DNA of 49,341 nucleotides from Parvibaculum sp. (GTDB lineage Bacteria; Pseudomonadota; Alphaproteobacteria; Parvibaculales; Parvibaculaceae). This document shows positions 17,549-27,500 of the stretch, piece after piece. Each line of letters begins with the position of its first letter. Position 1 is the first letter of the stretch. The DNA lies in assembly GCF_002684405.1 (NCBI RefSeq), contig NZ_NYVD01000075.1, forward strand, positions 1 through 49,341, written 5' to 3'. Position numbers and translations under genes: made by a program. Under the pieces are notes generated by a model that was given only the letters and a program-made list of their open reading frames with translations, did no database searches and was not told the DNA's origin.

Positions 17549-17563
17549 TGCAAATGACTCGCA
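17549..17563 (+). promoter_or_regulatory. Fur-like palindrome upstream of hemP
   Basis: TGCAAATGACTCGCA is an imperfect palindrome of the form TGCRA-N5-TYGCA. The symmetry extends outward (TAT on the left at 17546-17548 is partly matched by the bases around 17564-17566). The arms resemble alphaproteobacterial Fur/Mur boxes. It lies about 87 bases ahead of the hemP start and would give iron control of the whole haem locus. A 16-bp perfect palindrome TGGATCCCGGGATCCA follows at 17614-17629, 20 bp before the hemP start. The Fur assignment is inference. Confidence 0.4.
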
Positions 17564-17649
17564 GTAACGATACAAGGTCCGCAGTTACGAAGTCGGGGCT
17601 TTAGCCCGTTTTCTGGATCCCGGGATCCAAGCGGATTGTGCAGGGGCGG

Positions 17650-17820
17650 ATGAGTAAGACAGAAGGAGCAGGGCCGGTGGATCGGCAAGAGCGGACGGCA
17701 ACGCCCGTCATCCGTTCGGAAACCCTGCTTTCGACGCGCAAGGAAGCTGTGATCGAGCATCGTGGCGAGCACTACCTCTTGCGTGAAACCTCGAAGGGCA
17801 AATTGATCCTGACCAAGTAG
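17650..17820 (+). CDS. hemP: Hemin uptake protein HemP
   Basis: 56 residues from ATG 17650 (AGGGG upstream; a GTG at 17638 would add four residues). The core pattern is RSETLLSTRKEAVIEHRGEHY followed by LRETSKGKLILTK, matching the HemP family with its conserved LILTK end. HemP is a very small cytoplasmic protein encoded at the head of haem-uptake operons. In Burkholderia and rhizobia related proteins act as activators of receptor expression. Here it directly precedes the haem receptor with 139 bases between, which supports the same role. It is too short to hold an enzyme domain. Confidence 0.88.
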   Translation: MSKTEGAGPVDRQERTATPVIRSETLLSTRKEAVIEHRGEHYLLRETSKGKLILTK

Positions 17821-17959
17821 AAGACCGGGCGCCGCCTGTACTCCGGACGGCGCTTCATCAATCGACAGTATCTCGTCCGAGCCAGCCACTGCCGGTCGCG
17901 CCTGCCGCGACAGATGTGCTCAGCCAGCCAGGACCTTTCCACCAGTGAAGGGGGCATCC

Positions 17960-20080
17960 ATGTCTGGCAGCAGTCCGGCAGAATTTTTGAAGAAGCTTGC
18001 AACAAGTACCGCGCTTTGCAGCGTCGCGGCGATGGGGCTCGCCGCGCCGGCGATGGCGGAAGACGCCATCACCGCGCCGATCACCGTGACGGCGACGGGC
18101 AGCGGCATCACCGCCTATGAATATCCGGGCATGGTGACGGTCATCGACAAGGACGAGATCGACCTCAAACAGGCCTCCACGCCGGACGACATTCTGCGCG
18201 ACGTGCCGGGCGTGATGTTCACCGGCGGCCCGCGCCGCACTGGCGAAGTGCCGTCCCTTCGCGGTTTTTCGGGCCCCGATGTGGTGATCCTGATCGACGG
18301 CGTGCGCCAGAATTTCAGCTCCGGTCATGATGGCCGCTTCTTCATCGACCCCTCCGTGGTGAACAGCGCCGAAGTGCTGCGCGGTCCTTCGTCGTCGCTC
18401 TATGGCAGCGGCGGCATGGGCGGTGTGATCGAGTTCCGTACCATCGACCCGCTCAAGGCGCTCGCCGCAGGCGAAACGCAGACCTCGTTCGGTCTGGGCG
18501 GCCAGACGGCCAACCGGGAATATCACGCCACGGCAACCGCCATGTCGCGACCCCTGGACGGTCTGGGCATCGTGGGCAGCCTGACGAAGCGTGAATCCGG
18601 TTCGATCGAACTCGGCAGCGGCTCGGAACTCGAATCGGATGACGACATCCTGTCCGGCTTCCTCAAGGGCTCCTACGACGCCGGCGGCGGACACAAGTTC
18701 ACGGCAAGCTTCCTGCGCTTCGACAATGATGCCATCGAGCCGAATAACGGGCAGGCCAACGGCAACGATTATGCCGACAAAAACCTTGTCTCGGACACCT
18801 ACCGCCTGGGGTACGACTTCAATCCGGCCAGTGCCTGGGTGGACCTGAAATCGATTGCCTACTATCAGAGCTTCAAGGCCGACGAACTGCGCCTCGACAA
18901 TAATGGCGTGGGGCCTGCGGGCGAGCTGCTGAAGCGTGACGTGGATACCTATGGTTTCCGGGTCGACAACCGTAGCCGCTTTTCTCTCACCGAGGATATC
19001 TTCACGACACTGACAATCGGTGCCGAGGGATACCACGACGAGCAGGAAGGAGCTGCGGGAGGCGGCGTACGCGGCGGCGTGCCCGATGCGGAGGACAGCT
19101 TCATCGGCGGTTTTGCGCAGGCGGAAATCAACTGGGCCAGGCCTTTTGGCTTCCTGCCGGGCGACCTCTATGTCGTTCCAGGTCTCCGTTACGACAGGTT
19201 TGAAAGTGAATCCTCTCAGGCCGGTGTAGACAATCAGGACAGCGCCTGGTCGCCACGCATCGGCGGGAGCTATATGCCCGTCGAATGGCTGAACCTGTTC
19301 GGCAGCTATTCGGAAGCTTTCCGGGCGCCGACGATGGATGAACTCTACAGCACCGGCGTGCACTTCACGTTTGCACCGGGCGACCTCGGGCCGGGAACGG
19401 CCGGTCATACCAACCGCTTTACGCCGAACCCCAATCTGAAAGCCCAGAAGACCGATACGTTTGAATTCGGCGCAGGTGTGACCTTCGACGATGTGTTGGA
19501 GGAAAATGATCGATTGGAGATCAAGGCGTCTCGCTACTACACGGACGGCGAAAACTTCATCGATCTGCAGGTGAACCAGCCGGCACCTTACGCGGCTTGC
19601 AGCCCCTTCGTACCGGGTGCGTGCGACGGCACCACAACCAGCGTCAATATTGCCGATGCCGAGCTTGATGGCGTCGAAGCCGAGGCACACTACGAGAATG
19701 ACCGTATTCGGGTGAAAGTCGGCTTCTCCAACGTCGATGGCAAGAACAAGGCGACGGGTGAAAAGCTGGGTGTGCTGACGCCCGCCATGGGCACGCTCGA
19801 CGCGGCGATCAAGCTGCCCGAAACCCATTCGATCATCGGGTGGCACGTGATCGCGGCCGATGAATTCGACAAGGTCAACAGCGTCGCGGACGAACGGGAC
19901 GGATATGTCGTGCACGGCGTTTATTTCGCCTGGACAGCCAGCGAAGGCCCCCTGAGCGGCCTTCGCCTCGACCTTGGCATCGACAATATTTTCGACAAGG
20001 CATATGCGCGTGCTTACGCGTCCTCATACGAAACGGGCCGCAATTTCAAGGGCGGTATCCGATACACCGTGAACTGGTAA
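17960..20080 (+). CDS. hmuR: TonB-dependent haem/haemoglobin receptor
   Basis: 706 residues from ATG 17960, with AAGGGGG 6 bases upstream. A Sec signal peptide ends at AAPAMA (about residue 33), followed by a TonB box ITVTATGS. The plug covers TSTPDDILRDVPGV-like sequence up to about residue 160. The haem-receptor hallmarks FRAPTMDELY and NPNL (in RFTPNPNLKAQ) are both present in the barrel, with histidines between them. The barrel ends in GIRYTVNW, terminating on an aromatic residue. This is the TonB-dependent haemoglobin/transferrin/lactoferrin receptor class, placed directly before hmuS-hmuT-hmuU-hmuV with an 11-base gap. It takes up haem across the outer membrane, powered by TonB. Confidence 0.93.
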   Translation: MSGSSPAEFLKKLATSTALCSVAAMGLAAPAMAEDAITAPITVTATGSGITAYEYPGMVTVIDKDEIDLKQASTPDDILRDVPGVMFTGGPRRTGEVPSLRGFSGPDVVILIDGVRQNFSSGHDGRFFIDPSVVNSAEVLRGPSSSLYGSGGMGGVIEFRTIDPLKALAAGETQTSFGLGGQTANREYHATATAMSRPLDGLGIVGSLTKRESGSIELGSGSELESDDDILSGFLKGSYDAGGGHKFTASFLRFDNDAIEPNNGQANGNDYADKNLVSDTYRLGYDFNPASAWVDLKSIAYYQSFKADELRLDNNGVGPAGELLKRDVDTYGFRVDNRSRFSLTEDIFTTLTIGAEGYHDEQEGAAGGGVRGGVPDAEDSFIGGFAQAEINWARPFGFLPGDLYVVPGLRYDRFESESSQAGVDNQDSAWSPRIGGSYMPVEWLNLFGSYSEAFRAPTMDELYSTGVHFTFAPGDLGPGTAGHTNRFTPNPNLKAQKTDTFEFGAGVTFDDVLEENDRLEIKASRYYTDGENFIDLQVNQPAPYAACSPFVPGACDGTTTSVNIADAELDGVEAEAHYENDRIRVKVGFSNVDGKNKATGEKLGVLTPAMGTLDAAIKLPETHSIIGWHVIAADEFDKVNSVADERDGYVVHGVYFAWTASEGPLSGLRLDLGIDNIFDKAYARAYASSYETGRNFKGGIRYTVNW

Positions 20081-20091
20081 GGAGAAAAGCG

Positions 20092-21174
20092 ATGTCTATG
20101 AGCGTTGCAGGTGAAGAAGGCGCGACGAGCCCGGCGGAGATTGCCCGGCGGCTCGCGGCGCTGAAGGACACATCGCCGAACATGCGGGCGCGCGATGCGG
20201 CCCGGGAACTGGGTGTGTCGGAGGCGGAGCTTTTGGCCGCCCGACTGGGAGATGGCGTGACCCGCCTCGACCTTCGTCCGAAACAGCTGGTGGAAGATCT
20301 TGCCGGCGTCGGCGATGTGATGTGCCTCACCCGCAACGAACATTGCGTACATGAGCGCAAGGGCACCTTCGAAGGCATTCACCTGTCGGATAAGGGCGGC
20401 GTGGTGCTCGGCCCCGATATCGACCTGCGGATATTCTTCGCGCATTGGCATGTCGCTTTTGCCGTGAGCGAAGAGGTCCGCTCGGGGCTCCGTCACTCGA
20501 TCCAGATTTTCGACACGGATGGAACCGCCACGCACAAGATCTATGCGGTGGAGGCAACCGACATGGACGCCTTCAACGCACTGATCGAGAAATACCGCGC
20601 GGAAGAGCAGTCGCCCGATCTGGCGTTGCGTCCGGCCGAACCGAAAGCGGCGGATCTTCCCGATGAGGAAATCGACCGTGACGGATTGCTGGAACGCTGG
20701 GGCGCGCTGAAGGACACGCATGACTTCTTCCCCATGCTGAAGGCGGTGAAGAGCGGTCGACTTCAGGCGCTGAGGCTGGCGGAAGGCACATGGACAGAAC
20801 GCACCCCGCTCGATGCCTTCAAGACGGGACTGGAAAAGGCAGCGGCGGCGAAGCTGCCGATCATGGTCTTCGTGCCCAATCCCGGCGTGATCCAGATCCA
20901 TACCGGCCCGGTGGAAAGCCTGAAGGAGATGGGTCCCTGGTTCAACGTCCTCGACCCGCGTTTCAATCTGCATCTGCGGATGGATGCGATTGCGGAAAGC
21001 TGGGTCGTAACCAAGCCCACCGAGGACGGCCCGGTAACGGCGCTCGAAATCTTCGATGCCGACGGCAATCAGATCGCCTGGATGTTCGGCGAACGCAAAC
21101 CCGGCCAGCCGGAACTCGAAGAGTGGCGCAAACTCGCCCTTTCGCTCTGCGGTAACGCTGCGAGGGCCTCATGA
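20092..21174 (+). CDS. hmuS: Haem-handling protein HmuS/HemS (ChuS-like)
   Basis: 360 residues, preceded by AAGGAGAAAAG. The protein consists of two similar halves (about 15-175 and 185-350), each with a DLR-F-HWHVAFAV-like or LHLRMDAIAESWVV strand pair, as in the duplicated HemS/ChuS fold. The first half carries HWHVAFAVSEE. The likely haem-ligand histidine lies in the NEHCVHERKG to LRHSIQIFD region, but I cannot fix it without alignment. HemS-type proteins receive haem in the cytoplasm and store or degrade it. The last four bases (ATGA) overlap the start of hmuT, so the two are translationally coupled. Confidence 0.92.
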   Translation: MSMSVAGEEGATSPAEIARRLAALKDTSPNMRARDAARELGVSEAELLAARLGDGVTRLDLRPKQLVEDLAGVGDVMCLTRNEHCVHERKGTFEGIHLSDKGGVVLGPDIDLRIFFAHWHVAFAVSEEVRSGLRHSIQIFDTDGTATHKIYAVEATDMDAFNALIEKYRAEEQSPDLALRPAEPKAADLPDEEIDRDGLLERWGALKDTHDFFPMLKAVKSGRLQALRLAEGTWTERTPLDAFKTGLEKAAAAKLPIMVFVPNPGVIQIHTGPVESLKEMGPWFNVLDPRFNLHLRMDAIAESWVVTKPTEDGPVTALEIFDADGNQIAWMFGERKPGQPELEEWRKLALSLCGNAARAS

Positions 21175-22094
21175 GGGCGGTGGGCAATCGGGGCGAACTG
21201 CACTTTGAAATGAAGCGGATCGTCCCGGCGCTTCTTCTCGCGATGCTGGCAAGTCTCTGGGCTGCGCAATCTGCCCGGGGAGAAGAGCCTCAACGGATCG
21301 TATCGCTCGGCGGTGCGGTGACCGAGACCGTTGCGGCGCTGGGCGCAGCGGACCGGCTGATTGCCGTGGACCTGACGAGCAAACCGCTGCCCGCGGGCGC
21401 GGATCTGCCCAGCGTCGGCTATTACAGGCAGCTTTCCGCCGAGCCGGTGATCGCGCTCGGGCCGGATCTCATTCTGGCGGCGGAAGGCGCGGGGCCCGAT
21501 ACGGCGCTTGAACAGATCGGCGCGACCGGCGTGAGGGTGGTGCATGTGCCTGAATCGCATTCGGCCGCGGGCGTGGTCGAAAAAGTGCGCGTGATTTCGG
21601 AGGCGCTGGGCCGCAAGGAACAGGGTGCAGAACTGATCGCGAAAATTCAGGCGGGCTTCGACGAACTCGATGCTGCGCTGGCTGGCATCGAGCGCCCGCG
21701 CGTGATGCTTCTCCTTTCCGCAGGCCGGGGCGCTCCCCTGGCGGCCGGGCGCGATACGGCGGGCGACGCCATCGTCAAGATGGCGGGCGGCGAGAATGTT
21801 ATGACGCAGTATGGCGGATACAAGCCGGTGTCGCCGGAAGCCATTGTCGGCGCCGCGCCCGATTTCATCGTCCTGCCGAGCCATGTGGCGGAGGCAATGG
21901 GCGGCGCGAAGGCGCTGGCCAAACTGACGGGCTTTGCCGATACGCCGGCCGTGCGGAACGGGCATGTGCTGACGATGGATTCCCTTTTGCTGCTGGGGTT
22001 CGGCCCGCGTACGCCCGAAGCGGCGGCTATGCTTGCCGCGCTGCTTCACCCGGACCGGGACATTCCGCAGCCGGCATCTTCGATGGAGCACTGA
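21171..22094 (+). CDS. hmuT: Haem ABC transporter substrate-binding protein
   Basis: 307 residues from the ATG overlapping hmuS. An internal ATG at 21210 starts exactly at a clean signal peptide (KRIVPALLLAMLASLWAAQSARG) and may be the true start, but it has no visible ribosome site. The mature protein is a class III periplasmic binding protein. Its two lobes are joined by a long helix; RIVSLGGAVTETVAALGA opens the first lobe and PRVMLLLSAGRGAPLAAGRD opens the second. GGYKPVSPEAIV is a conserved linker. Family members bind one or two haem molecules through tyrosine (Tyr in GYYRQLS is a candidate) and deliver them to HmuUV. Confidence 0.92.
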   Translation: MRAVGNRGELHFEMKRIVPALLLAMLASLWAAQSARGEEPQRIVSLGGAVTETVAALGAADRLIAVDLTSKPLPAGADLPSVGYYRQLSAEPVIALGPDLILAAEGAGPDTALEQIGATGVRVVHVPESHSAAGVVEKVRVISEALGRKEQGAELIAKIQAGFDELDAALAGIERPRVMLLLSAGRGAPLAAGRDTAGDAIVKMAGGENVMTQYGGYKPVSPEAIVGAAPDFIVLPSHVAEAMGGAKALAKLTGFADTPAVRNGHVLTMDSLLLLGFGPRTPEAAAMLAALLHPDRDIPQPASSMEH

Positions 22095-22097
22095 GCC

Positions 22098-23189
22098 ATG
22101 GCCCTCGCCGCGACCGCGCATATCGGTGACTGGCTGGAAGGACGCAAGCGTCGTCAGCGCCTCGCGCTCGTCGTCAGCGCCTTGTTGCTGGTCGTGGCTT
22201 TTCTCGCGGCGGCCGGGCAGGGCGCCATGGCGCTTGGGCCGCTCAAGATCGTCTCGATCCTGCTGCATGCCGTGGGGCTGCCGGGGATTGTCGATGTAAC
22301 GCCGGTAGAGGCCAATGTGTTCCTCTCCATCCGCCTGCCGCGCGCCTGCCTTGCCGTATTGAGCGGGTCGGCATTGGCGGTGTCGGGGGCGGCGCTTCAG
22401 GGGCTCTTCCGCAATCCGCTGGCCGATCCCGGTCTCATCGGCGTTTCCAGCGGGGCGGCGATCGGCGTGATCGGCGTCATTCTGTTCGCGTCGGCGCTGG
22501 GTGCGGTATTGCCGCATTTTCTTATGGCCTGGCTCGTGCCGCTGGCCGCCTTCTCAGGCGCGGCGGTAACGGTCCTGCTCGTTTACCGGATCGGGGCCAT
22601 CGGTGGACGGATCAACGTGGTGACGATGTTGCTCGCAGGCATCGCCATCAATGCGATGGCGGGTGCGGCCATCGGGCTTTCCGTCTTTGTCGCCAGCGAC
22701 GAGCAGCTGCGCGACCTCAATTTCTGGATGCTGGGAAGTCTTGCCTCCGCGACATGGGAAGCGGTTTTGTTCGCCGCGCCATGTGTCCTCCTGCCGGCGT
22801 TTGCTTTCATCGCGCTTGCAAGGGGGCTCAATGCCTTGCTGCTGGGCGAAGCGGAGGCGAGACACCTGGGCTTCGATGTGGAGCGCGCCAAACGGTTGGT
22901 CCTGGTCTGCGCCGCGCTTGCCACGGGCGGCACGGTTGCCTTTACCGGTATCATCGCGTTTGTGGGGCTGGTGGTGCCGCATATGATCCGGCTCGCTCTG
23001 GGCCCCGACCATCGTCAGCTTTTGCCGCTGGCGGCCATGGGCGGCGCATCGCTTCTGCTTGTCGCCGATCTGGCCGCGCGGCTCATCGTGCTGCCGGCGG
23101 AGCTGCCCATCGGTGTCATCACCAGCGCCGTCGGCGGACCTTTCTTCATCTGGCTCCTTGTACGCCAGCAGGGCCGGGGAGGTTTGTGA
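22098..23189 (+). CDS. hmuU: Haem ABC transporter permease
   Basis: 363 residues, FecCD/BtuC family, with about nine or ten membrane helices. Conserved blocks are RLPRACLAVLSGSALAVSGAALQGLFRNPLADP near 75-107 and the cytoplasmic coupling region near GEAEARHLGF. The segment GLVVPHMIRLALGPDHRQLLPLAAMGGA lies in the C-terminal half. It works as a homodimer with two HmuV ATPases to import haem from HmuT. The gene follows hmuT with 3 bases between, and its TGA stop overlaps the hmuV start (TGATG). Confidence 0.94.
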   Translation: MALAATAHIGDWLEGRKRRQRLALVVSALLLVVAFLAAAGQGAMALGPLKIVSILLHAVGLPGIVDVTPVEANVFLSIRLPRACLAVLSGSALAVSGAALQGLFRNPLADPGLIGVSSGAAIGVIGVILFASALGAVLPHFLMAWLVPLAAFSGAAVTVLLVYRIGAIGGRINVVTMLLAGIAINAMAGAAIGLSVFVASDEQLRDLNFWMLGSLASATWEAVLFAAPCVLLPAFAFIALARGLNALLLGEAEARHLGFDVERAKRLVLVCAALATGGTVAFTGIIAFVGLVVPHMIRLALGPDHRQLLPLAAMGGASLLLVADLAARLIVLPAELPIGVITSAVGGPFFIWLLVRQQGRGGL

Positions 23190-23971
23190 TGCTGGAAGCG
23201 CGCGGCCTGACGGTGATACGGGGCGGCAAGACCATTCTGGACGATGTGTCGCTCCAAATGCGCCCGGGCGAATTTCTGGCTGTGATCGGGCCCAATGGCG
23301 CAGGCAAGACGACGCTGATTTCGGCACTTGCAGGTACGCTGTCGCCCGATGCGGGGGAGGTTTATCTCGACAATGTGCCGCTTGCCGCGCATGACGCGGC
23401 TGCGCTGGCACGCCGCCGTGCCGTGCTGCCGCAGCAATCGGAGCTGAGCTTCGGGTTCGATGTCATGGATGTCGTGCTGATGGGACGAAGCCCCCATATC
23501 GGCAGGACCGAAGAAGAGGAAGATGTCAGTATCGCGCAGGCCGCGCTCGATGCGGCAGGCGTCGCACATCTGTGCGAACGGCAATATACGACACTGTCGG
23601 GCGGCGAACGCCAGCGCGTGCAACTGGCGCGCGTGCTGGCACAGATATGGCCCTCACGCGCCAACGAGCGGACCCGCTACCTGCTGCTCGATGAGCCGAC
23701 AAACAATCTCGACCTCACCCATCAATACCATATCCTTGCCCGCGCCAGAGCGTTGAACGGGGACGGCGCGTCGGTCTTTGCCATTCTGCACGAGCCGAAT
23801 CTCGCCGCCTTCCATGCCGATCGCGTCGCCATTCTCGACAGGGGACGTATCGTCGCGGAGGGAACGCCGCGCGAGGTGCTGACCGAAGAACGGCTCAGTG
23901 CGCTTTACGGAATCGATCTGCGCGTACTCGAGCATCCCGCGCGGGGCTGTCCGCAAATCTTCGTGGCCTGA
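23189..23971 (+). CDS. hmuV: Haem ABC transporter ATP-binding protein
   Basis: 260 residues. Walker A is GPNGAGKTT at 34-42, the Q-loop is around VLPQQSELSFG, the signature is LSGGERQRV, Walker B is YLLLDEPTNNLD, and the switch histidine is in ILHEPNLAAFHADR. The start ATG at 23189 shares its A with the stop of hmuU and follows GGGGAGG. The NERTRYLLLDEP spacing, with an inserted arginine-rich stretch, is typical of HmuV/BtuD-type ATPases. It powers haem import at the cytoplasmic face. It is the last gene of the operon, and only 4 bases separate it from the convergent gene that follows. Confidence 0.94.
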   Translation: MLEARGLTVIRGGKTILDDVSLQMRPGEFLAVIGPNGAGKTTLISALAGTLSPDAGEVYLDNVPLAAHDAAALARRRAVLPQQSELSFGFDVMDVVLMGRSPHIGRTEEEEDVSIAQAALDAAGVAHLCERQYTTLSGGERQRVQLARVLAQIWPSRANERTRYLLLDEPTNNLDLTHQYHILARARALNGDGASVFAILHEPNLAAFHADRVAILDRGRIVAEGTPREVLTEERLSALYGIDLRVLEHPARGCPQIFVA

Positions 23972-23975
23972 ACGG

Positions 23976-24434
23976 TCAGGGATTGTAGGCGCGTAATTCG
24001 ATGACGGCGGCGCGATAGGCCTCGCCTTCCTGCACCACGGTCTTGCCCGTCATCCGTTCTCCTTTGGCGCCATATTTTTGGAACACGATGGCCGGTTGCT
24101 CGCGTTCGGGCAGCATGGTCTGAAAATGGATGTCGGTTTCGATCTCACCGGTCGGCCAGCCATGAATGTTCACCTGCGCGGAAAACCGGCCGTTCTTCAC
24201 GAGCATATAGCTTCTCTTGCGGATACGCGGTTTCTCGACCGAATAGGTCGCGAAGATCAGCCATGCCCCGTCTGGGGCCGATGTCTCGCCGGTAATGGTG
24301 AGGTCGTCGCCGTCAATGGCGCTGTAGCCGTTCAACGTGACGGGAACGCCGGGCGTTTCCGCGTCCGCGACAGAGGCGAATATCGCAAGTCCTGCGATCA
24401 GTAGCGCCGCGGCATAGCCTGTCATTCTTTTCAT
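23976..24434 (-). CDS. Small secreted protein of unknown function
   Basis: 152 residues from ATG 24432-24434, with AGGAAGGA 7 bases upstream. A Sec signal peptide covers residues 1-25 (AALLIAGLAIFASVADA). The mature protein of about 127 residues alternates polar and hydrophobic residues with many beta-branched ones (DDLTITGETSAPDGAWLIFAT, KNGRFSAQVNIHGWPTGEIETDIHF). That suggests an immunoglobulin-like beta sandwich. It has no cysteine and no catalytic motif that I recognise. It is periplasmic or secreted. It converges with hmuV with a 4-base gap and may depend on read-through for termination. Confidence 0.7.
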   Translation of the reverse strand: MKRMTGYAAALLIAGLAIFASVADAETPGVPVTLNGYSAIDGDDLTITGETSAPDGAWLIFATYSVEKPRIRKRSYMLVKNGRFSAQVNIHGWPTGEIETDIHFQTMLPEREQPAIVFQKYGAKGERMTGKTVVQEGEAYRAAVIELRAYNP

Positions 24435-24520
24435 GCGCCGATCCTTCCTCTTGTCATCGAGGTTAGCAGCATGGCGCGTCGGAAGGAATGCAAAGGGAAG
24501 GGGGCGTGGAGGGGGTAGAA

Positions 24521-24587
24521 CGGGCGGATCCCGCAAAAGGGGGAGAGGGGGGATCCGCCCGCTCATGCTCCGCGAGGGAGCGGAGCA
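24521..24587 (-). terminator. Double hairpin after the RND pump gene
   Basis: Directly past the stop codon on the minus strand come two hairpins. The first has an 8-bp stem (TGCTCCGC, 24566-24573; GCGGAGCA, 24580-24587). The second has a 12-bp perfect stem (CGGGCGGATCCC, 24521-24532; GGGATCCGCCCG, 24550-24561) with a 17-base purine-rich loop. Only a short TTCTA follows, so termination efficiency is uncertain. The structures may also protect the transcript's 3' end. Confidence 0.55.
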
Positions 24588-24589
24588 AT

Positions 24590-27500
24590 TCAGACGTCGG
24601 GTTCGGCACCCGGAACCGTTTCCATGCCGGGTTTCCAGCCGCCGAATTTCTCGCGCCATTGCTGGAAGGTGTGGAAGAGAAGCGGGATAAGAAGCATCCC
24701 GAAGCTCGACGCGAACAGCATGCCGAAGAGAACCGGCACACCGACCGCGACCATGGCGCCCGCGCCGGGACCGGACGCCGTAGCGAGCGGCACAAGCCCC
24801 ATGATGAAGGCAAAGCTCGTCATCATCACCGGGCGGAACCGCATCTCTGCGCCATGCGTCGCCGCATGGTCGAGATCGGCGCCGGACGAGCGTTGCTCCA
24901 GCGCGAAGGTGTTGACGAGGATGGCGTTCTTTGCCGCCAGCGCCACCAGCACCACGATGCCGATCTGGGCATAGAGGTCGAAACTGAGCCCTGCGATCCA
25001 GATGCCGAACAGGGCACCGAGCACCGCGACGACCACCGACGACAGCACAGCGGCGGGGATCACCCAGCTTTCATAGAGAGCGACGAGGAAGAGATAGGCA
25101 AAGACGAAGGCAAGGCCGAGCACCAGGCCCGTCTGGCCGGCCGCTTCCTGCTGCTGTTTGGCAAGGCCCGTCCACTCATAGGCATAGCCGGAAGGCAGCG
25201 TTTCGGGGCTGATCTTCTCCATCGCAGTCATGGCCTCGCCGAGACCGTATCCCGGCGCTGCTGTGCCGTTCAGGGAGACGGCGCGATAATTGTTGTATCG
25301 CGTGATCTGGCGCGGGCCGATATCGAGATGCGTCGTGGCGAAGCTCGAGATCGGCACCATCTTGCCTTTGTCGTTACGTACCTGAATGGCGTTGATGTCG
25401 TCGATACGCGATCGATATTCCTTCGCCGCCTGCAGATAGACCGTCCAGGTGCGGCCGAACAGGTTGAAGTCGTTGACGTAGTAGCCGCCCAGCTGCGATT
25501 GCAATTCGGTAAAGACATCGCTGATGGTGATGCCGAGCGTTTGCGCCTTGTCTCGATCGATGTCGAGGCGCACCTGCGGCGTCGACGCGTCGAATGTGGA
25601 AAAGAGTGAGCCGATTTTGGGCTGCTGATTTCCTGCGACCATGAGGGCGCGCGTGACGGCAGCCATGTCCGTCGGCGACTGGCCTTGCAGCGCTTCCAGA
25701 ATGTATTCGAAGCCGCCGGCCCGGCCCATGCCGTTGATCGCGGGCGGGTTCAGCGGAATGAAGTTCGCGCCGGGAATGGCCATGAGCTGAGGCGTCAGGC
25801 GACCAAGAACCGCTGGCGCATACAGGTCGGGCGAGCGGCGTTGCGCATAGTCCTTCAGCTTGACGAACATCACGCCGGCATTGGGAGCGGAGCCGCCGCC
25901 CAGAATGTCGACACCCGCTACGCGGACTACATTGTCGACTGCCGGGTCCTTGCGGATGATGTCCACGGCCTTGTCGCCGATGGCAATGGTACGGTTGAGC
26001 GATGCGCCTGCCGGAAGCTGATAAATGGCAACGACGTAGCCCTTGTCCTCATCGGGCACGAAACCGGCCGGCGTATAGCGAATGGCTAGGAAGGCGAGGA
26101 TCGCGATCACCACCACCGCGCCGAGAGAGACGGTTGCGACATGCACGAAACGGCCGATGAAAGCGGCATATTTCCCAGCGGCCTTGTGAATGAAGGCAGA
26201 GACCGGACGCATGAAGCTCGCCGGTTCGCCGGGCCGCAGGAACATGGCGCATAGCGCGGGCGTGAGCGTCAGCGCGTTGATGCCCGAGATCACCATGGCG
26301 GCGGAAATTGCCACGGCGAACTGTCGGAAGAGCACGCCAGACGAGCCGGGGAGGACGGCCACGGGGATGAACACCGCCAGCAGCACGAGCGTGATGGCGA
26401 TGATGGAGCCGGCGATTTCGCTCATCGCCTTATGCGCGGCTTGTGCGGGCGTGAGGTCCGGCTCTTCCTCCATCACGCGCTCGACATTCTCCACCACGAT
26501 GATTGCATCGTCGACGACGATACCGATGGCGAGCACCAGGGCGAGCAGCGAGATCGTATTGGCCGAGTAGCCGAAAGCGAGAAGAACCGTAAAGGCGCCT
26601 ATAATCGCGACCGGCACCGCGAGCAGCGGGATGATGGTCGGGCGGAACCGGCCCAGAAATACGAAGACGACAATGGCGACAAGCGCGAAGGCTTCCAGAA
26701 GCGTATCGGCAACCTTGGAGATCATCTCGTTCACGAAGTCGGCGCCGTCGATCATCTTCGTGTAGTGGAGGCCCTCGGGGAAACGCTTCGCAAGTTCCTC
26801 AACTCGTGCCTGCACGGCTTCGGCCGTCGTCACCGCATTGGCGCCGGACGCCAGATTGATGGCCAGCGCCGCCGACGGCCTGCCGTCAAGCGTCGCGTTT
26901 TCGCCGAAGGATTTGGAACTGAGCTCGACGCGCGCCACATCCTTGAGCCGGACGAACGAGCCGTCGGGCTCGGCCCGGACGACGATATTGCCGAATTCCT
27001 CAGCTGTCTTGAGGCGCCCCTTGGTGCGGACCGTCAACTGAAGCGACTGATCGTCGGAAAGCGGCGCGGCGCCCAGTGTACCCGCAGGCGCCTGCACGTT
27101 CTGGTTCCGGATCGCCTGGATGAGGTCCTGATTGGTGAGCCCCAGATTGGCGAGCAATTGCGGATTGTCGATCCATATGCGCATCGAATAATCGGCGGCG
27201 CCGAATATCTGCGCATTACCCACACCATCGACGCGCTTCAATTCGTTCAGCACGTTCAGCGTCAGATAGTTGGACAGGAACAATCGGTCGAACTTGTCGC
27301 CGGTCGTATAGAAACCGTAGAGCTGAAGGATGTCGTCGGACTGCTTTCTGACAGTGACGCCCGTCCGCTTCACATCTTCCGGAAGGTTCGCTTCCGCCTG
27401 CGCCGCCCGTGTCTGCGTGTTCATGGTCGCAAGATCGGGATCGGTCCCGACGGCGAAGGAAATGGTAAGCGAGTAGGAACCGTCCGCGTTGGATGCCGAC

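Noticed and set aside
17858-19915. 685-codon open frame on the minus strand over the haem receptor
   Set aside because: Antisense shadow; the plus-strand receptor has signal peptide, TonB box and haem motifs.
22812-22820. CTTGCAAG copy inside hmuU
   Set aside because: Inside a coding region with no partner copy; taken as chance, not a MarR site.
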